From the NCBI GenBank assembly GCA_035934015.1, contig DASYYH010000027.1, positions 242,911 through 306,910 on the forward strand: DNA of 64,000 nucleotides, given 5' to 3'. Each line of letters opens with the position of its first letter. Within the stretch, counting starts at the first letter, position 1. This document shows, piece by piece, positions 17,763-26,220 of the stretch. This DNA comes from Candidatus Acidiferrales bacterium (GTDB lineage Bacteria; Acidobacteriota; Terriglobia; Acidiferrales; UBA7541). The translations under genes and the position numbers were made by a program. Below the pieces are notes generated by a model. That model made no database searches. It was not told the DNA's origin and saw only the letters and a program-made list of their open reading frames with translations.

Positions 17763-18878
17763 ATGACGAAAAGCAAAAATACCAATGTGTGTGCGGTGCT
17801 TCTGGCTGGAGGGCGTGGAACACGGTTCTGGCCGCGAAGCCGCACGCGCTCGCCGAAGCAATTGCTCGACATTGTGAGCACGAAGACTATGCTGCGCGAG
17901 ACGGCCGATCGCGTGGCACCGCTCTTCAAGCCGAATCAGCTGTGGGCGGTTACAAACGCTGAGCAAATTGCTGCGGTTCGGTGCGAATTGCCCCGTGTGC
18001 CAGGCAGCCAGATTTTGGCCGAGCCAGTTGGGCGGAATACTGCGGCAGCGATTGGTCTGGCTGCGATTCACATCGCGCATGCCGGTGGCGACGCGATCAT
18101 GGCTGTGTTGCCGGCGGATCATTACGTCGCGAACGCGGCACGCTATCGCAAGATTGTCCGCGCGGCGATGGAGATCGCGAGAAAACAAGGAAACTTGGTC
18201 GTGCTGGGAATTCCGCCGACACGGCCGGAAACAGGATTTGGGTACATCGAGCGAACGGACGCAGCGGAGCGAGCGCGGGGATTTTCAGTGCACCGGGTGA
18301 GGCGATTCACGGAAAAACCACAATTCGAGATCGCAGAAAAGTACGTGAAATCCGGACGATATTTCTGGAATGCGGGAATGTTTTTCTGGCGCGTCTCGAC
18401 ATTTTTCGAATGCTTGCGAAAATATTTGCCGAAGGCATGGAGCGCCCTGGGAGAGCTGCAGCAATCCATCGGTACGCCGAACTATTCGCGCGCACTCAAG
18501 AAAATCTATCCGCGGCTTGAGAATATTTCCGTGGATTACGCCATCATGGAGCTTGCGACAAGGCGTGGAAGCACGGAAAGCGTATACGTGCTGCCCGCTG
18601 CGAAAATCGGCTGGAGTGACATCGGCTCGTGGGCTGCGGTTTACGAGCTTCTGGTGCAAAGAAAAGAAGCAAATGTCGCGGCAGGGGATTCCTATACGCT
18701 GGATGCCAGTGGAAACTTCTTGTGGAGTCCGAAGAAATTTGTCGCTGCAATCGGTGTGCGGAATTTAATTGTAGTAGAAACTGCTGACGCGTTGCTCGTT
18801 TGCCCTCGCGAACGCGCTCAGGACGTGGGCAAAGCGGTGAAATGGCTCGAAGAAAAGCGCCGCGACGAGCTCCTGTAG
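17763..18878 (+). CDS. manC: Mannose-1-phosphate guanylyltransferase
   Basis: 371 residues; forms GDP-mannose from GTP and mannose-1-phosphate for cell-surface glycans. The nucleotidyltransferase signature LLAGGRGTRFWPRSR is at residues about 12-27, followed by SPKQLL, AEPVGRNTAAAIGLAA and RFTEKPQFEIAEKY. The isomerase domain found in bifunctional enzymes is absent, consistent with the separate manA gene upstream. ATG at 17763 is preferred to the in-frame TTG at 17745. Confidence 0.93.
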   Translation: MTKSKNTNVCAVLLAGGRGTRFWPRSRTRSPKQLLDIVSTKTMLRETADRVAPLFKPNQLWAVTNAEQIAAVRCELPRVPGSQILAEPVGRNTAAAIGLAAIHIAHAGGDAIMAVLPADHYVANAARYRKIVRAAMEIARKQGNLVVLGIPPTRPETGFGYIERTDAAERARGFSVHRVRRFTEKPQFEIAEKYVKSGRYFWNAGMFFWRVSTFFECLRKYLPKAWSALGELQQSIGTPNYSRALKKIYPRLENISVDYAIMELATRRGSTESVYVLPAAKIGWSDIGSWAAVYELLVQRKEANVAAGDSYTLDASGNFLWSPKKFVAAIGVRNLIVVETADALLVCPRERAQDVGKAVKWLEEKRRDELL

Positions 18879-18975
18879 TCTGCCCGGCTGAGTCGTCGCT
18901 CTGTATTTCCTGTGTAGCTTGCCTGCCTTTGCGGCGTCTTTTCGGTCACGCGCGTATCGCATATACTTCTGAACC

Positions 18976-20385
18976 GTGACGAAAATCCACTTTGGAACCG
19001 ACGGCTGGCGCGGCGTCATCGCCGAGGATTTTACGGCGGCGAATGTACGCAAAGTGGCGGCAGCGATCGCTCGCTACGTGGTGCGCGCCGAGAAATCGCG
19101 GAATGGCGTGATCGTGGGATATGACACGCGATTTGGCGGACCGATGTTCGCGCGCGCGGCTGCGGAAGCGGTATCCGCCGCAGGAATCCCCGTTTGGCTT
19201 TCCGATGAGCCATGCCCGACACCGGCCGTGTCGCTGCTCGTGAGGCAGCGCAACGCTGCGGGCGGAGTCATGATCACGGCGAGCCATAATCCCGCGAAAT
19301 GGAGCGGCGTCAAATACAAGGCCAGCTACGGAAGCTCTGCACTTCCAGGAATTGTCGCGGAGATTGAAAAAGAGCTTGAAACCGTGCTGGCCGGCGGAGC
19401 GCCTGCCCTGCCGCCACGAAACGATTTGATTCAAACCCTGCATGTACGAGGGCCGTATCTCGAAGCGATCGACAAGCTCGTGGATTGGGAAAAGTTGCGA
19501 GAACGACAATTCCGGTTTGTGGCGGACCCCATGCACGGCGCTTCCTGCGGTTTCTTGCGTGAACTTTGCATGCGCCACGGGATTGTCTGCGATGAAATCC
19601 GCGGGACGCCCGACCCGCTCTTTGGCGGCGTGAATCCTGAACCGATCTTGCCGAACATCGCGGCGCTGCAGGAGGCGGTTGTCGCCGGCAAGTACGACGC
19701 GGGATTCGCTGCGGATGGCGACGGCGATAGAGTCGGAGCAGTCGACGCGGACGGCACGTTCGTCACACCGCATCAGATTTTCGCGATTCTGCTGTGGCAT
19801 CTGGCGGGAACGCGAAAAATCACCGGCGACGTCGCAAAGACCTTTTCGACGACGAAAATGATCGACAAAATCGCCGCGAAATTTGGTCGAAAGCTTTTCG
19901 AGACGCCTATAGGCTTTAAGCACATCTGCGAGCTGATGCTCGAGCGCGACATCTTGCTCGGGGGCGAGGAAAGCGGCGGGCTCGCGACGAAACTTCATGT
20001 GCCGGAGCGTGACGCCACGGTGAGCGCGCTGCTGCTGGCCGAAGTGATGGCATGGCATGGAAAGCGGCTGGGCGAACTGCTGAAGATGTTGCACGACGAA
20101 TTCGGCGAGCATCACTACGGGCGAGTGGATCTGGAATTGAGCGCAGGGCAGAAGGAAAAAGCGATCGCGCACTATGGATCGGAGAAAGTGAAACAGTTGC
20201 TCGAGTGGCCGGTCGAAAAACGCGAAGATCTGGACGGAGAAAAACTTTATCTGGGCGGAGCCGGTTGGGTGCTGCTGCGCGCGTCGGGAACAGAACGAAT
20301 GCTTCGCGTATACGCGGAGACTACGCACGCGAAAACCACCGAGCGCGTTCTGAAAGAAGTGTGCGCAAAAGTTCGAAAGCTTTGA
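18976..20385 (+). CDS. manB: Phosphomannomutase/phosphoglucomutase
   Basis: 469 residues; alpha-D-phosphohexomutase superfamily. The start IHFGTDGWRGVIAEDF is typical. The phosphoserine loop is GVMITASHNPAKWSGVKYK, the metal loop DGDGDRVGAVD, the sugar loop GGEESGG, and the phosphate-binding loop RASGTERMLRVYAE. After manA and manC it most likely makes mannose-1-phosphate, although a glucose-specific role cannot be excluded. GTG start. A 97-base gap from manC may hold its own promoter. Confidence 0.9.
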   Translation: MTKIHFGTDGWRGVIAEDFTAANVRKVAAAIARYVVRAEKSRNGVIVGYDTRFGGPMFARAAAEAVSAAGIPVWLSDEPCPTPAVSLLVRQRNAAGGVMITASHNPAKWSGVKYKASYGSSALPGIVAEIEKELETVLAGGAPALPPRNDLIQTLHVRGPYLEAIDKLVDWEKLRERQFRFVADPMHGASCGFLRELCMRHGIVCDEIRGTPDPLFGGVNPEPILPNIAALQEAVVAGKYDAGFAADGDGDRVGAVDADGTFVTPHQIFAILLWHLAGTRKITGDVAKTFSTTKMIDKIAAKFGRKLFETPIGFKHICELMLERDILLGGEESGGLATKLHVPERDATVSALLLAEVMAWHGKRLGELLKMLHDEFGEHHYGRVDLELSAGQKEKAIAHYGSEKVKQLLEWPVEKREDLDGEKLYLGGAGWVLLRASGTERMLRVYAETTHAKTTERVLKEVCAKVRKL

Positions 20386-20436
20386 CCTGCGGCAAGGCGC
20401 CCGGCGCGGGAATCACTTGGATCGAGATGTCGAACC

Positions 20437-20796
20437 ATGGAAAAAGTGAACTTGAAAGAAAAATTTCGCCTCTTCGACGATGCGTGGAGCCCAAAAATCT
20501 TCGGTGAATTGAACGATTCTTATGTGAAAGTTGTGAAGTTACGCGGCGAATTCATCTGGCACCATCATGATAACGAAGACGAATTGTTTCTGGTCGTGAA
20601 TGGCCGGTTGCGGATGCGCTTTTGCGACGGAGACGTAACGGTCAATCCGGGCGAGTTCATCATCGTGCCTCGTGGCGTCGAGCACATGCCGGTTGCAGAC
20701 GAAGAGTGCCAGATTGTGTTGCTCGAGCCCAAGACGACACTGAACACCGGGCATGTGCAGAACGAGCGAACCGTGGCAGAATTGGAACGCATTTAG
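20437..20796 (+). CDS. Small cupin-domain protein
   Basis: 119 residues forming one cupin beta-barrel. Metal-binding motif 1 is seen in EFIWHHHDNEDELFLVVNGRLRMRF and motif 2 in PGEFIIVPRGVEHMPVADEE. The fold occurs in many small dioxygenases, isomerases and ligand-binding proteins, so function is open. It lies 51 bases after the phosphohexomutase and 33 bases before the PhzF-like gene, probably in one transcript ending at the terminator at 21741. Confidence 0.85.
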   Translation: MEKVNLKEKFRLFDDAWSPKIFGELNDSYVKVVKLRGEFIWHHHDNEDELFLVVNGRLRMRFCDGDVTVNPGEFIIVPRGVEHMPVADEECQIVLLEPKTTLNTGHVQNERTVAELERI

Positions 20797-20829
20797 ACAA
20801 GCAAATTTGGCAAATTTCGCGGGGACGAA

Positions 20830-21711
20830 TTGAAGAGGCGTTTTTACCAACTGGATGTGTTCACGACGAAGCCGTTCGCAGGAAATCCACTGGCGGTTGT
20901 CACGGACGGCGATGGACTGACCGCACGGCAAATGCAGGCCGTGGCGCGCGAAATGAATCTCGCGGAAACAGTTTTCGTGCAGCGGCCGACGAACAATCGC
21001 GCTCTGGCGCGATTGCGAATCTTCACGACCACTCGCGAATTGCCGCTCGCCGGGCATCCGGTGGTTGGAACGTGGTTTCTCCTCGCGGAGCTGGGTGTGG
21101 TCCCTGCGTCGGAAGGAGAAGTGCTGATCCAGCAGCAAACCGGCGCGGGAATTTTGCCAGTCGAGATTTCGTTCCACGACGGCCGCCCCGCGCGCGTCAC
21201 CATGACGCAGAAGGATGCGAAATTCAAGTCGTTGAAAATTTCGCGCGACGCTCTTGCCGAAACGCTGGGGTTGAAGCGGGAAGACATTGATCCCGAATTA
21301 CCGATTGAAGCTGTCTCGACGGGAATTTTCAATCTAATGGTGCCGCTATCGGGCAGAGCGGCGCTCGGGCGCATCCGGCTGAACATGCACGCACTGTTTC
21401 GCGTGCTCGACGGCAACTGCACGATGGCTTATTGCTTTGCACTGGGCAAGCGTGGAAAAGCGTTCACCCGCGGCATGTTGCCATGGGAAATCGTCGAGGA
21501 TCCGGCGACAGGCTCGGCCGGCGGATCGCTTGGCGCATATCTGGTGCAGCATGGGAAGCTGAAGCCGGGTGAAGAACTGTCGATTACGCAGGGCGTTGAA
21601 ATGGGCCGGCCCAGTGAGATTCATGTGCGAGTCACAAGTAAGAAAGGCCGCTTGGTGCCGTACGTGAGCGGGTCAGCCGTGAGAATTCTCGAAGGTCACA
21701 TCGAAATCTAG
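20830..21711 (+). CDS. PhzF-family isomerase-like protein (1 of 2)
   Basis: 293 residues, PhzF/diaminopimelate-epimerase fold. It starts KRRFYQLDVFTTKPFAGNPLAVV and carries MNLAETVFVQRP with the catalytic Glu, LAGHPVVGTWFLL, and the C-terminal EDPATGSAGGSLGAYLVQHG. Family members isomerise small acids. Since no phenazine genes are near, phenazine synthesis is not implied. TTG start at 20830 with GGGGA upstream. A second family member lies at 47451-48359. Confidence 0.88.
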   Translation: MKRRFYQLDVFTTKPFAGNPLAVVTDGDGLTARQMQAVAREMNLAETVFVQRPTNNRALARLRIFTTTRELPLAGHPVVGTWFLLAELGVVPASEGEVLIQQQTGAGILPVEISFHDGRPARVTMTQKDAKFKSLKISRDALAETLGLKREDIDPELPIEAVSTGIFNLMVPLSGRAALGRIRLNMHALFRVLDGNCTMAYCFALGKRGKAFTRGMLPWEIVEDPATGSAGGSLGAYLVQHGKLKPGEELSITQGVEMGRPSEIHVRVTSKKGRLVPYVSGSAVRILEGHIEI

Positions 21712-21740
21712 GGACGCGATTTCGGCTGCGAAAAAGCGAC

Positions 21741-21770
21741 AGGGCCGGTCCAAAGCGAGCCGGCCCTTTT
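21741..21770 (+). terminator. Intrinsic terminator after the PhzF-like gene
   Basis: Arms AGGGCCGG (21741-21748) and CCGGCCCT (21760-21767) with an 11-base loop, followed by TTTT. It closes the rightward cupin/PhzF transcript. AAAAAG on the left flank may let it work weakly for the opposite strand as well. Confidence 0.8.
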
Positions 21771-21800
21771 CATGTCTCTCGCGTTCTCGTGCGCTTATTG

Positions 21801-22157
21801 TCAGCGGCCGCGGCGATCGCGCCATAGCTCGCGTCGGTCCTGGCGAATATCACGGTTCATGGCGTAGCGCTGGCGGAAATCGCGGCGCATGTCACGTCGA
21901 ATCGCGCGCGATTCCGGGCTGCGCGCGCCAAATCTGCGGTTCGAACGCCGCAACTGACGAAAATCGCGCCGAACGTCGCGGTTCATCGTGCGGCGTTCAC
22001 GCAAGTCCTGCCGCAAATCCCGGCGGTCGTTCGGAAAATTCCGATAGGTGTCATAGCGCGGGGCTGCATTCGCCTGTTGAACTAAACCTCCCATGGCAAA
22101 AAGGCTCCCGCACGCAACAGCAAGAAAGCTTTGACGAATGATCTTGGCGAAATTCAT
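21801..22157 (-). CDS. Small secreted Arg/Asp-rich repeat protein
   Basis: 118 residues, unknown function. It has a signal peptide MNFAKIIRQSFLAVACGSL with cleavage near ANA. The mature part is almost wholly built of Arg-Arg/Asp motifs such as RRDLRQDLRERR, MNRDVRRDFRQLRR and MNRDIRQDRREL, predicted as charged helices. AGGAGG 6-7 bases before ATG 22157 fixes the start; the longer frame to 22214 has no such support. Similar Arg-rich periplasmic proteins exist in soil bacteria but no role is established. Confidence 0.7.
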   Translation of the reverse strand: MNFAKIIRQSFLAVACGSLFAMGGLVQQANAAPRYDTYRNFPNDRRDLRQDLRERRTMNRDVRRDFRQLRRSNRRFGARSPESRAIRRDMRRDFRQRYAMNRDIRQDRRELWRDRRGR

Positions 22158-22243
22158 GTGCGGCCTCCTGACGACCTGCCTCGAATCCTTTGCTGGCCAG
22201 GAAATAGAACACAAACCCCAGCGGGAAGTTGCGGCTTTGCGAA

Positions 22244-22651
22244 CTAGCTCTTTTCAAAAGATTTGGAGGCGGCGTCGAGAACGCCATTCAGGAAGGGCAC
22301 AGAGTCAGTCGTAGAGAACTTCTTGGCAAGCTCCAAAGCCTCGTCGATGACAACCTTCACGGGCGCAGTACCAGAGCGAAGTTCATAGATGGCTAGATGG
22401 AGAATGCTGCGGTCGATTTCGGGCATGCGCTCGAGTCGCCAATTCTTGGAAAGATCGGCGATCAATTTATCGGCCGACTCCTTCTGTGCGGCCGCGCCTT
22501 CAAAGAGCTGATTCGCAAAGCGGCGAGTGGATTCCGCGCCGCGGGCGGATTTCCAATACAAAGCTTCGACTTGAGCCGGCGTCAGGCGGTTCATATTCCA
22601 CTGAAAGAGCATTTGCAGAGCGCATTCGCGAGACTTGCGGCGAAGGGTCAT
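22244..22651 (-). CDS. nusB: Transcription antitermination factor NusB
   Basis: 135 residues, all-helical RNA-binding protein that with NusE/S10 assembles at boxA to allow rRNA antitermination. The sequence RRKSRECALQMLFQWNMN opens the family signature and the C-terminal block PVKVVIDEALELAKKFSTTDSVPFLNGVLD closes it. It starts 2 bases after the ribH stop, the usual ribH-nusB arrangement, and is the last gene of the leftward operon. Confidence 0.95.
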   Translation of the reverse strand: MTLRRKSRECALQMLFQWNMNRLTPAQVEALYWKSARGAESTRRFANQLFEGAAAQKESADKLIADLSKNWRLERMPEIDRSILHLAIYELRSGTAPVKVVIDEALELAKKFSTTDSVPFLNGVLDAASKSFEKS

Positions 22652-22653
22652 GA

Positions 22654-23253
22654 CTAGTGGCGACGTCGAGGGCTCGATTTACGCGGGCGAGACCTACCAT
22701 GGGCCGTCGACCTGACAGTGGATTTAGCCGCAAGTTTGCGCGAGAGATTGGCGATTTCGATAGCAGTGAGTCCGGCGTCGAAGCCTTTATTGCCGCTCTT
22801 CAGGCCCGCACGGTCAATTGCCTGCTCAAGCGTGTCGCAGGTGAGAACACAAAAGACCATCGGCACACCGGTATCAAGTTGGGTGAGTTGCACGCCGCGC
22901 GCGACCTCATTGCAGACGTAATCAAAGTGCGCCGTAGTGCCGCGAATCACGCAACCGATGCAAATGATGGCGTCACAGCGGCCCGTTTGCGCGAGTTTTT
23001 TTGCAGCAATGGGAATTTCGAGAGAACCCGGCACGCGAACGAGCTCGATTTGCTTTTCCGTGGCACCGGAGCGTTCGAGGGCGTCAAGCGCGGCAGCGAG
23101 AAGACGATCCGTAATGAATTGATTGAAGCGGCTGGCGACGATTCCGAAATGCAGCCCCGCGGCGGAAAGCTCTCCCGTGATAGGTTTGGGATGGAGATTG
23201 CTTGCGGCCTTCTCTTCTTTTCGCGTCGAATTTTCCGCGCTGTCTTTTGCCAT
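22654..23253 (-). CDS. ribH: 6,7-dimethyl-8-ribityllumazine synthase
   Basis: 199 residues; condenses the pyrimidinedione with dihydroxybutanone phosphate in riboflavin synthesis. Core motifs are [49 protein letters not shown] with the catalytic His, and [17 protein letters not shown]. An unusually basic tail of about 30 residues ([19 protein letters not shown]) extends past the normal end, and about 35 hydrophilic residues precede the core. The frame continues to 23349, but ATG 23253 is used because upstream sequence overlaps the preceding gene. Confidence 0.94.
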   Translation of the reverse strand: MAKDSAENSTRKEEKAASNLHPKPITGELSAAGLHFGIVASRFNQFITDRLLAAALDALERSGATEKQIELVRVPGSLEIPIAAKKLAQTGRCDAIICIGCVIRGTTAHFDYVCNEVARGVQLTQLDTGVPMVFCVLTCDTLEQAIDRAGLKSGNKGFDAGLTAIEIANLSRKLAAKSTVRSTAHGRSRPRKSSPRRRH

Positions 23254-23270
23254 GACCTCTTCCAAGCGGA

Positions 23271-24053
23271 CTATTTCCCTTTGAATTGTGCCGGGCGCTT
23301 TTCGAGAAATGCGCGCGTGCCTTCGCGCATGTCCTCGGTAGCGCAGCAAAGACCGAAAAGCGTCGCTTCAAGGAACAGGCCTTCCTCCTGCGACATCTCC
23401 ATGCCATGCTCGACGGCTTCCATCGCGAAACGTACGGCGAGCGGTGCATTGGCAATGATTTTCTTGGCGATGGATTCTGCTGTGGGAATCAGTTCCGCCA
23501 AATCGACCACGCGATTCACGAGCCCGATGCGCAGCGCCTCATCGGCGGAAATCATTTCGCCGCCAAGGATCATTTCGTGGGCCACGCCTTTGCCGCACAG
23601 GCGCGCAAGCCTCTGCGAGCCTCCATAGCCAGGCATAATGCCGAGTTTGACTTCCGGCTGGCCGAGACGCGCGTTCTTGCTCGCAATGCGCATGGTGCAA
23701 GCCAGCGCGAGTTCACAGCCGCCGCCGAGCGCAAACCCATTGATGGCCGCAATCGAAGGCTTACCCATGGTTTCGAGCTGATGCAGCACAGATTGCCCAG
23801 CGAGCGCATGGTCCTTGCCATCGACGGCCGTCCGCACGGCGAGCTCGTTGATATCCGCTCCGGCGATAAACGATTTTTCGCCCGCGCCGGTGATGATGAG
23901 GACGCGGACGGACGAATCTTCGTGCGCGCGGCCGAGAATCGCGCTGAACTCATTCATCGTCGGCGTATTCAGCGCGTTCAAGACCTTAGGGCGATTGAAC
24001 GTGACATACGCGATGGAATCCTTCACTTCGTAGAGCAGATTTTCGTAGGTCAT
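23271..24053 (-). CDS. Enoyl-CoA hydratase/isomerase
   Basis: 260 residues, crotonase fold. It hydrates trans-2-enoyl-CoA to 3-hydroxyacyl-CoA. Motifs are [24 protein letters not shown] (oxyanion loop), [22 protein letters not shown] and [22 protein letters not shown] with catalytic Glu positions. Start ATG 24053 matches the normal family N-terminus. It lies 28 bases after the dehydrogenase gene in a beta-oxidation-like trio (thiolase, dehydrogenase, hydratase). Confidence 0.92.
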   Translation of the reverse strand: MTYENLLYEVKDSIAYVTFNRPKVLNALNTPTMNEFSAILGRAHEDSSVRVLIITGAGEKSFIAGADINELAVRTAVDGKDHALAGQSVLHQLETMGKPSIAAINGFALGGGCELALACTMRIASKNARLGQPEVKLGIMPGYGGSQRLARLCGKGVAHEMILGGEMISADEALRIGLVNRVVDLAELIPTAESIAKKIIANAPLAVRFAMEAVEHGMEMSQEEGLFLEATLFGLCCATEDMREGTRAFLEKRPAQFKGK

Positions 24054-24081
24054 GCGATAGGCTCCGTCTGGCAAATTCGCA

Positions 24082-24966
24082 TCAGGTCAGTTGCATTGCG
24101 CGCGGTTTGGCCGCGTCGGAATAATCGTAGAACCCACGGCCGGCCTTGCGTCCATTCCACCCTGCAAGAACCATGCGCTTGAGCAGCGCAGGCGGTGCGA
24201 AACGCTGCTCCTTGAACTCGTCGAACATGATGTTGGCGATGTAATAGGTCGTGTCGTTGCCGACGAAATCCAGAAGTGTGAGCGGACCCATCGGATAGCC
24301 GCAGCCGAGTTTCATGGAATTATCGATGTCTTCGACAGACGCGACTCCTTGCTCGAGAACGCGAATGGCGTCGAGGAGATACGGGACCAGCAGGCGATTG
24401 ACAATAAAACCCGTGCGATCGGATGTGCGGACAGGCACTTTACCAACGCGGCCGGCGAACGCCACGGCATCATCAAAAACTTTCGGGTCCGTGGCGATCG
24501 TGCGAATCACTTCCACGAGCTTCATCAGCGGGACAGGATTAAAAAAATGCAGGCCGATGAAGCGGTCGGGGCGGGCGGTGAAAAAGGCCATCTCGGTGAT
24601 GGAAAGCGAAGAAGTGTTGCTGGCGAAAATCGTGTGCTTGGGGCAGATTTTGTCGAGCGCAGCGTAAAGTTCACGCTTATCCGGCAATTGCTCGATGATG
24701 GCTTCGACGACGAGGTCGGAGTCCTTCAAATCTTCGAGTTTCGTTGTCCCGCGAAGGCGTGCGCGCGCGGCGTCGCGATCCGCAGCGGAAAGAGTTCCCT
24801 TCTCGACGAATTTCGCGAGGCTCTTTTCAATCGAGGCGATGCCTTTGCTCAGGCGCTCTTCGCTGACCTCACGAACAACGACTGAGCAGCCCGCCTGCGC
24901 AGCGATCTGTGCAATTCCAGAGCCCATCAATCCGCAACCGACGACTCCGACTTTTTCAATAGCCAT
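24082..24966 (-). CDS. 3-hydroxyacyl-CoA (3-hydroxybutyryl-CoA) dehydrogenase
   Basis: 294 residues. The NAD-binding GVVGCGLMGSGIAQIAAQ is at residues 7-24 and the catalytic His lies in IGLHFFNPVPLMKLVEV. The C-terminal dimerisation domain contains NRLLVPYLLDAIRVLEQGVAS and GCGYPMGPLTLLDFVGND. The single-domain length is like Hbd/PaaH and not multifunctional FadB. It acts with the neighbouring thiolase and hydratase on acetoacetyl-/crotonyl-CoA or short fatty acyl-CoAs. Confidence 0.93.
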   Translation of the reverse strand: MAIEKVGVVGCGLMGSGIAQIAAQAGCSVVVREVSEERLSKGIASIEKSLAKFVEKGTLSAADRDAARARLRGTTKLEDLKDSDLVVEAIIEQLPDKRELYAALDKICPKHTIFASNTSSLSITEMAFFTARPDRFIGLHFFNPVPLMKLVEVIRTIATDPKVFDDAVAFAGRVGKVPVRTSDRTGFIVNRLLVPYLLDAIRVLEQGVASVEDIDNSMKLGCGYPMGPLTLLDFVGNDTTYYIANIMFDEFKEQRFAPPALLKRMVLAGWNGRKAGRGFYDYSDAAKPRAMQLT

Positions 24967-25008
24967 TCCGTTCTCCTATATGAGTATGGAATCGATAAAT
25001 CATGAATG

Positions 25009-26196
25009 CTACGCCATGGACTCGACGATCACGGCGATGCCTTGCCCGCCGCCGATGCATGCGGTCGAGAGCCCGTAACGCTGATTGCGGCGGCGCAGCT
25101 CCAAAAGCAGCGTGAGAATCATGCGCGTGCCTGTCGCGCCCAGCGGATGGCCGAGGGCGATCGCGCCGCCATTCACGTTGGTCTTATCACGATTCAGGCC
25201 CAGGGCTTTTTCGACGGCAAGATATTGTGGCGCGAAGGCTTCGTTCACTTCGATCAGATCGATTTGTTCGAGCTTAAGGCCTGCAAGCGCCAGCGCCTTC
25301 TTGCTCGAAGGCACGGGGCCAATGCCCATGATTCGCGGTTCGACGCCAGCGGTTGCCCACGAAACGATGCGGCCGAGGGGCTTCCAGCCACGCTGCTTGG
25401 CGACAGATTCTTTGGTCATCACGACCGCCGCTGCGCCATCAACGATGCCGCTCGCGTTGCCCGCAGTGACGATTCCATCCTTGCGGAACGCGGCGGGAAG
25501 CGCAGTGAGACTTTCCATGGTCGTGTCCGGACGGCGATGATCATCCTGAGAAAAAAGATGAGCTTTCTTGCCCTTGCCGACTTCGACGGGAATGATTTCT
25601 TCGCTCATACGGCATGCTTTGTAAGCAGCTTCAGCCGTTTGCTGGCTGCGGAGCGCGTATTCGTCGGCTTCCTTGCGCGTGATTTTGTATTCGACGGCGA
25701 GATTCTCGGCCGTGTCAGACATCGTGCAGCCGCTGATGGGATCGAGAAGGCCGGCCATGAGCGCATCTTCGAGTTTGCCTTCGCCGAGACGGAAACCGGA
25801 GCGCGCGCCGCGAATCACATGCGGCACTTGCGTCATGTTTTCCATTCCGCCCGCAAGAACCGTTTGGCACTCGCCGAGCAGAATACGCTGCGCGGCCTGG
25901 CTAATGGACTCCATACCGGAGCCACAAAGGCGGTTTACGGTTATGGCGGGAGTTTCCACTTTCAATCCGGCTTTCAGACCAACATGCCGCGCGCCATAGT
26001 GTGCGTCTGAGCTGCTTTGCTGTACGTTGCCGAAGACAACGTGTTCGATTTCGCCAGGGTCCACGCCGGAGCGCTTGACTGCTTCCTTCGAAGCAATTGC
26101 ACCAAGGTCAATCGCAGAAATGTTTGCAAATTCTCCATTGTAGCGTGCCATAGGCGTGCGCGCTCCAGCGAGAATCACAACATCTGTGGGAAACAT
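25009..26196 (-). CDS. Acetyl-CoA C-acetyltransferase (thiolase)
   Basis: 395 residues; condenses or cleaves acetoacetyl-CoA. The acyl-enzyme cysteine is Cys91 in TVNRLCGSGMES; His350 in GHPLGATGTRM and Cys380 in CIGGGQG complete the active site. The length and motifs fit type II biosynthetic thiolases as well as short-chain degradative ones. It is followed by the dehydrogenase and hydratase genes, so the set can run in either direction (beta-oxidation or hydroxybutyryl-CoA formation). It begins 24 bases after the upstream TPR-GAF gene. Confidence 0.93.
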   Translation of the reverse strand: MFPTDVVILAGARTPMARYNGEFANISAIDLGAIASKEAVKRSGVDPGEIEHVVFGNVQQSSSDAHYGARHVGLKAGLKVETPAITVNRLCGSGMESISQAAQRILLGECQTVLAGGMENMTQVPHVIRGARSGFRLGEGKLEDALMAGLLDPISGCTMSDTAENLAVEYKITRKEADEYALRSQQTAEAAYKACRMSEEIIPVEVGKGKKAHLFSQDDHRRPDTTMESLTALPAAFRKDGIVTAGNASGIVDGAAAVVMTKESVAKQRGWKPLGRIVSWATAGVEPRIMGIGPVPSSKKALALAGLKLEQIDLIEVNEAFAPQYLAVEKALGLNRDKTNVNGGAIALGHPLGATGTRMILTLLLELRRRNQRYGLSTACIGGGQGIAVIVESMA

Positions 26197-26220
26197 GATT
26201 CCTCCTCGAAATTATCCGTG

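Noticed and set aside
18946..20328. 460-residue leftward frame
   Set aside because: Exactly antisense to the phosphomannomutase, whose active-site motifs are unmistakable.
20830..21711. Phenazine biosynthesis
   Set aside because: PhzF homologues are widespread; no other phz genes are near either copy.
23286..24182. 298-residue rightward frame
   Set aside because: Antisense to enoyl-CoA hydratase.
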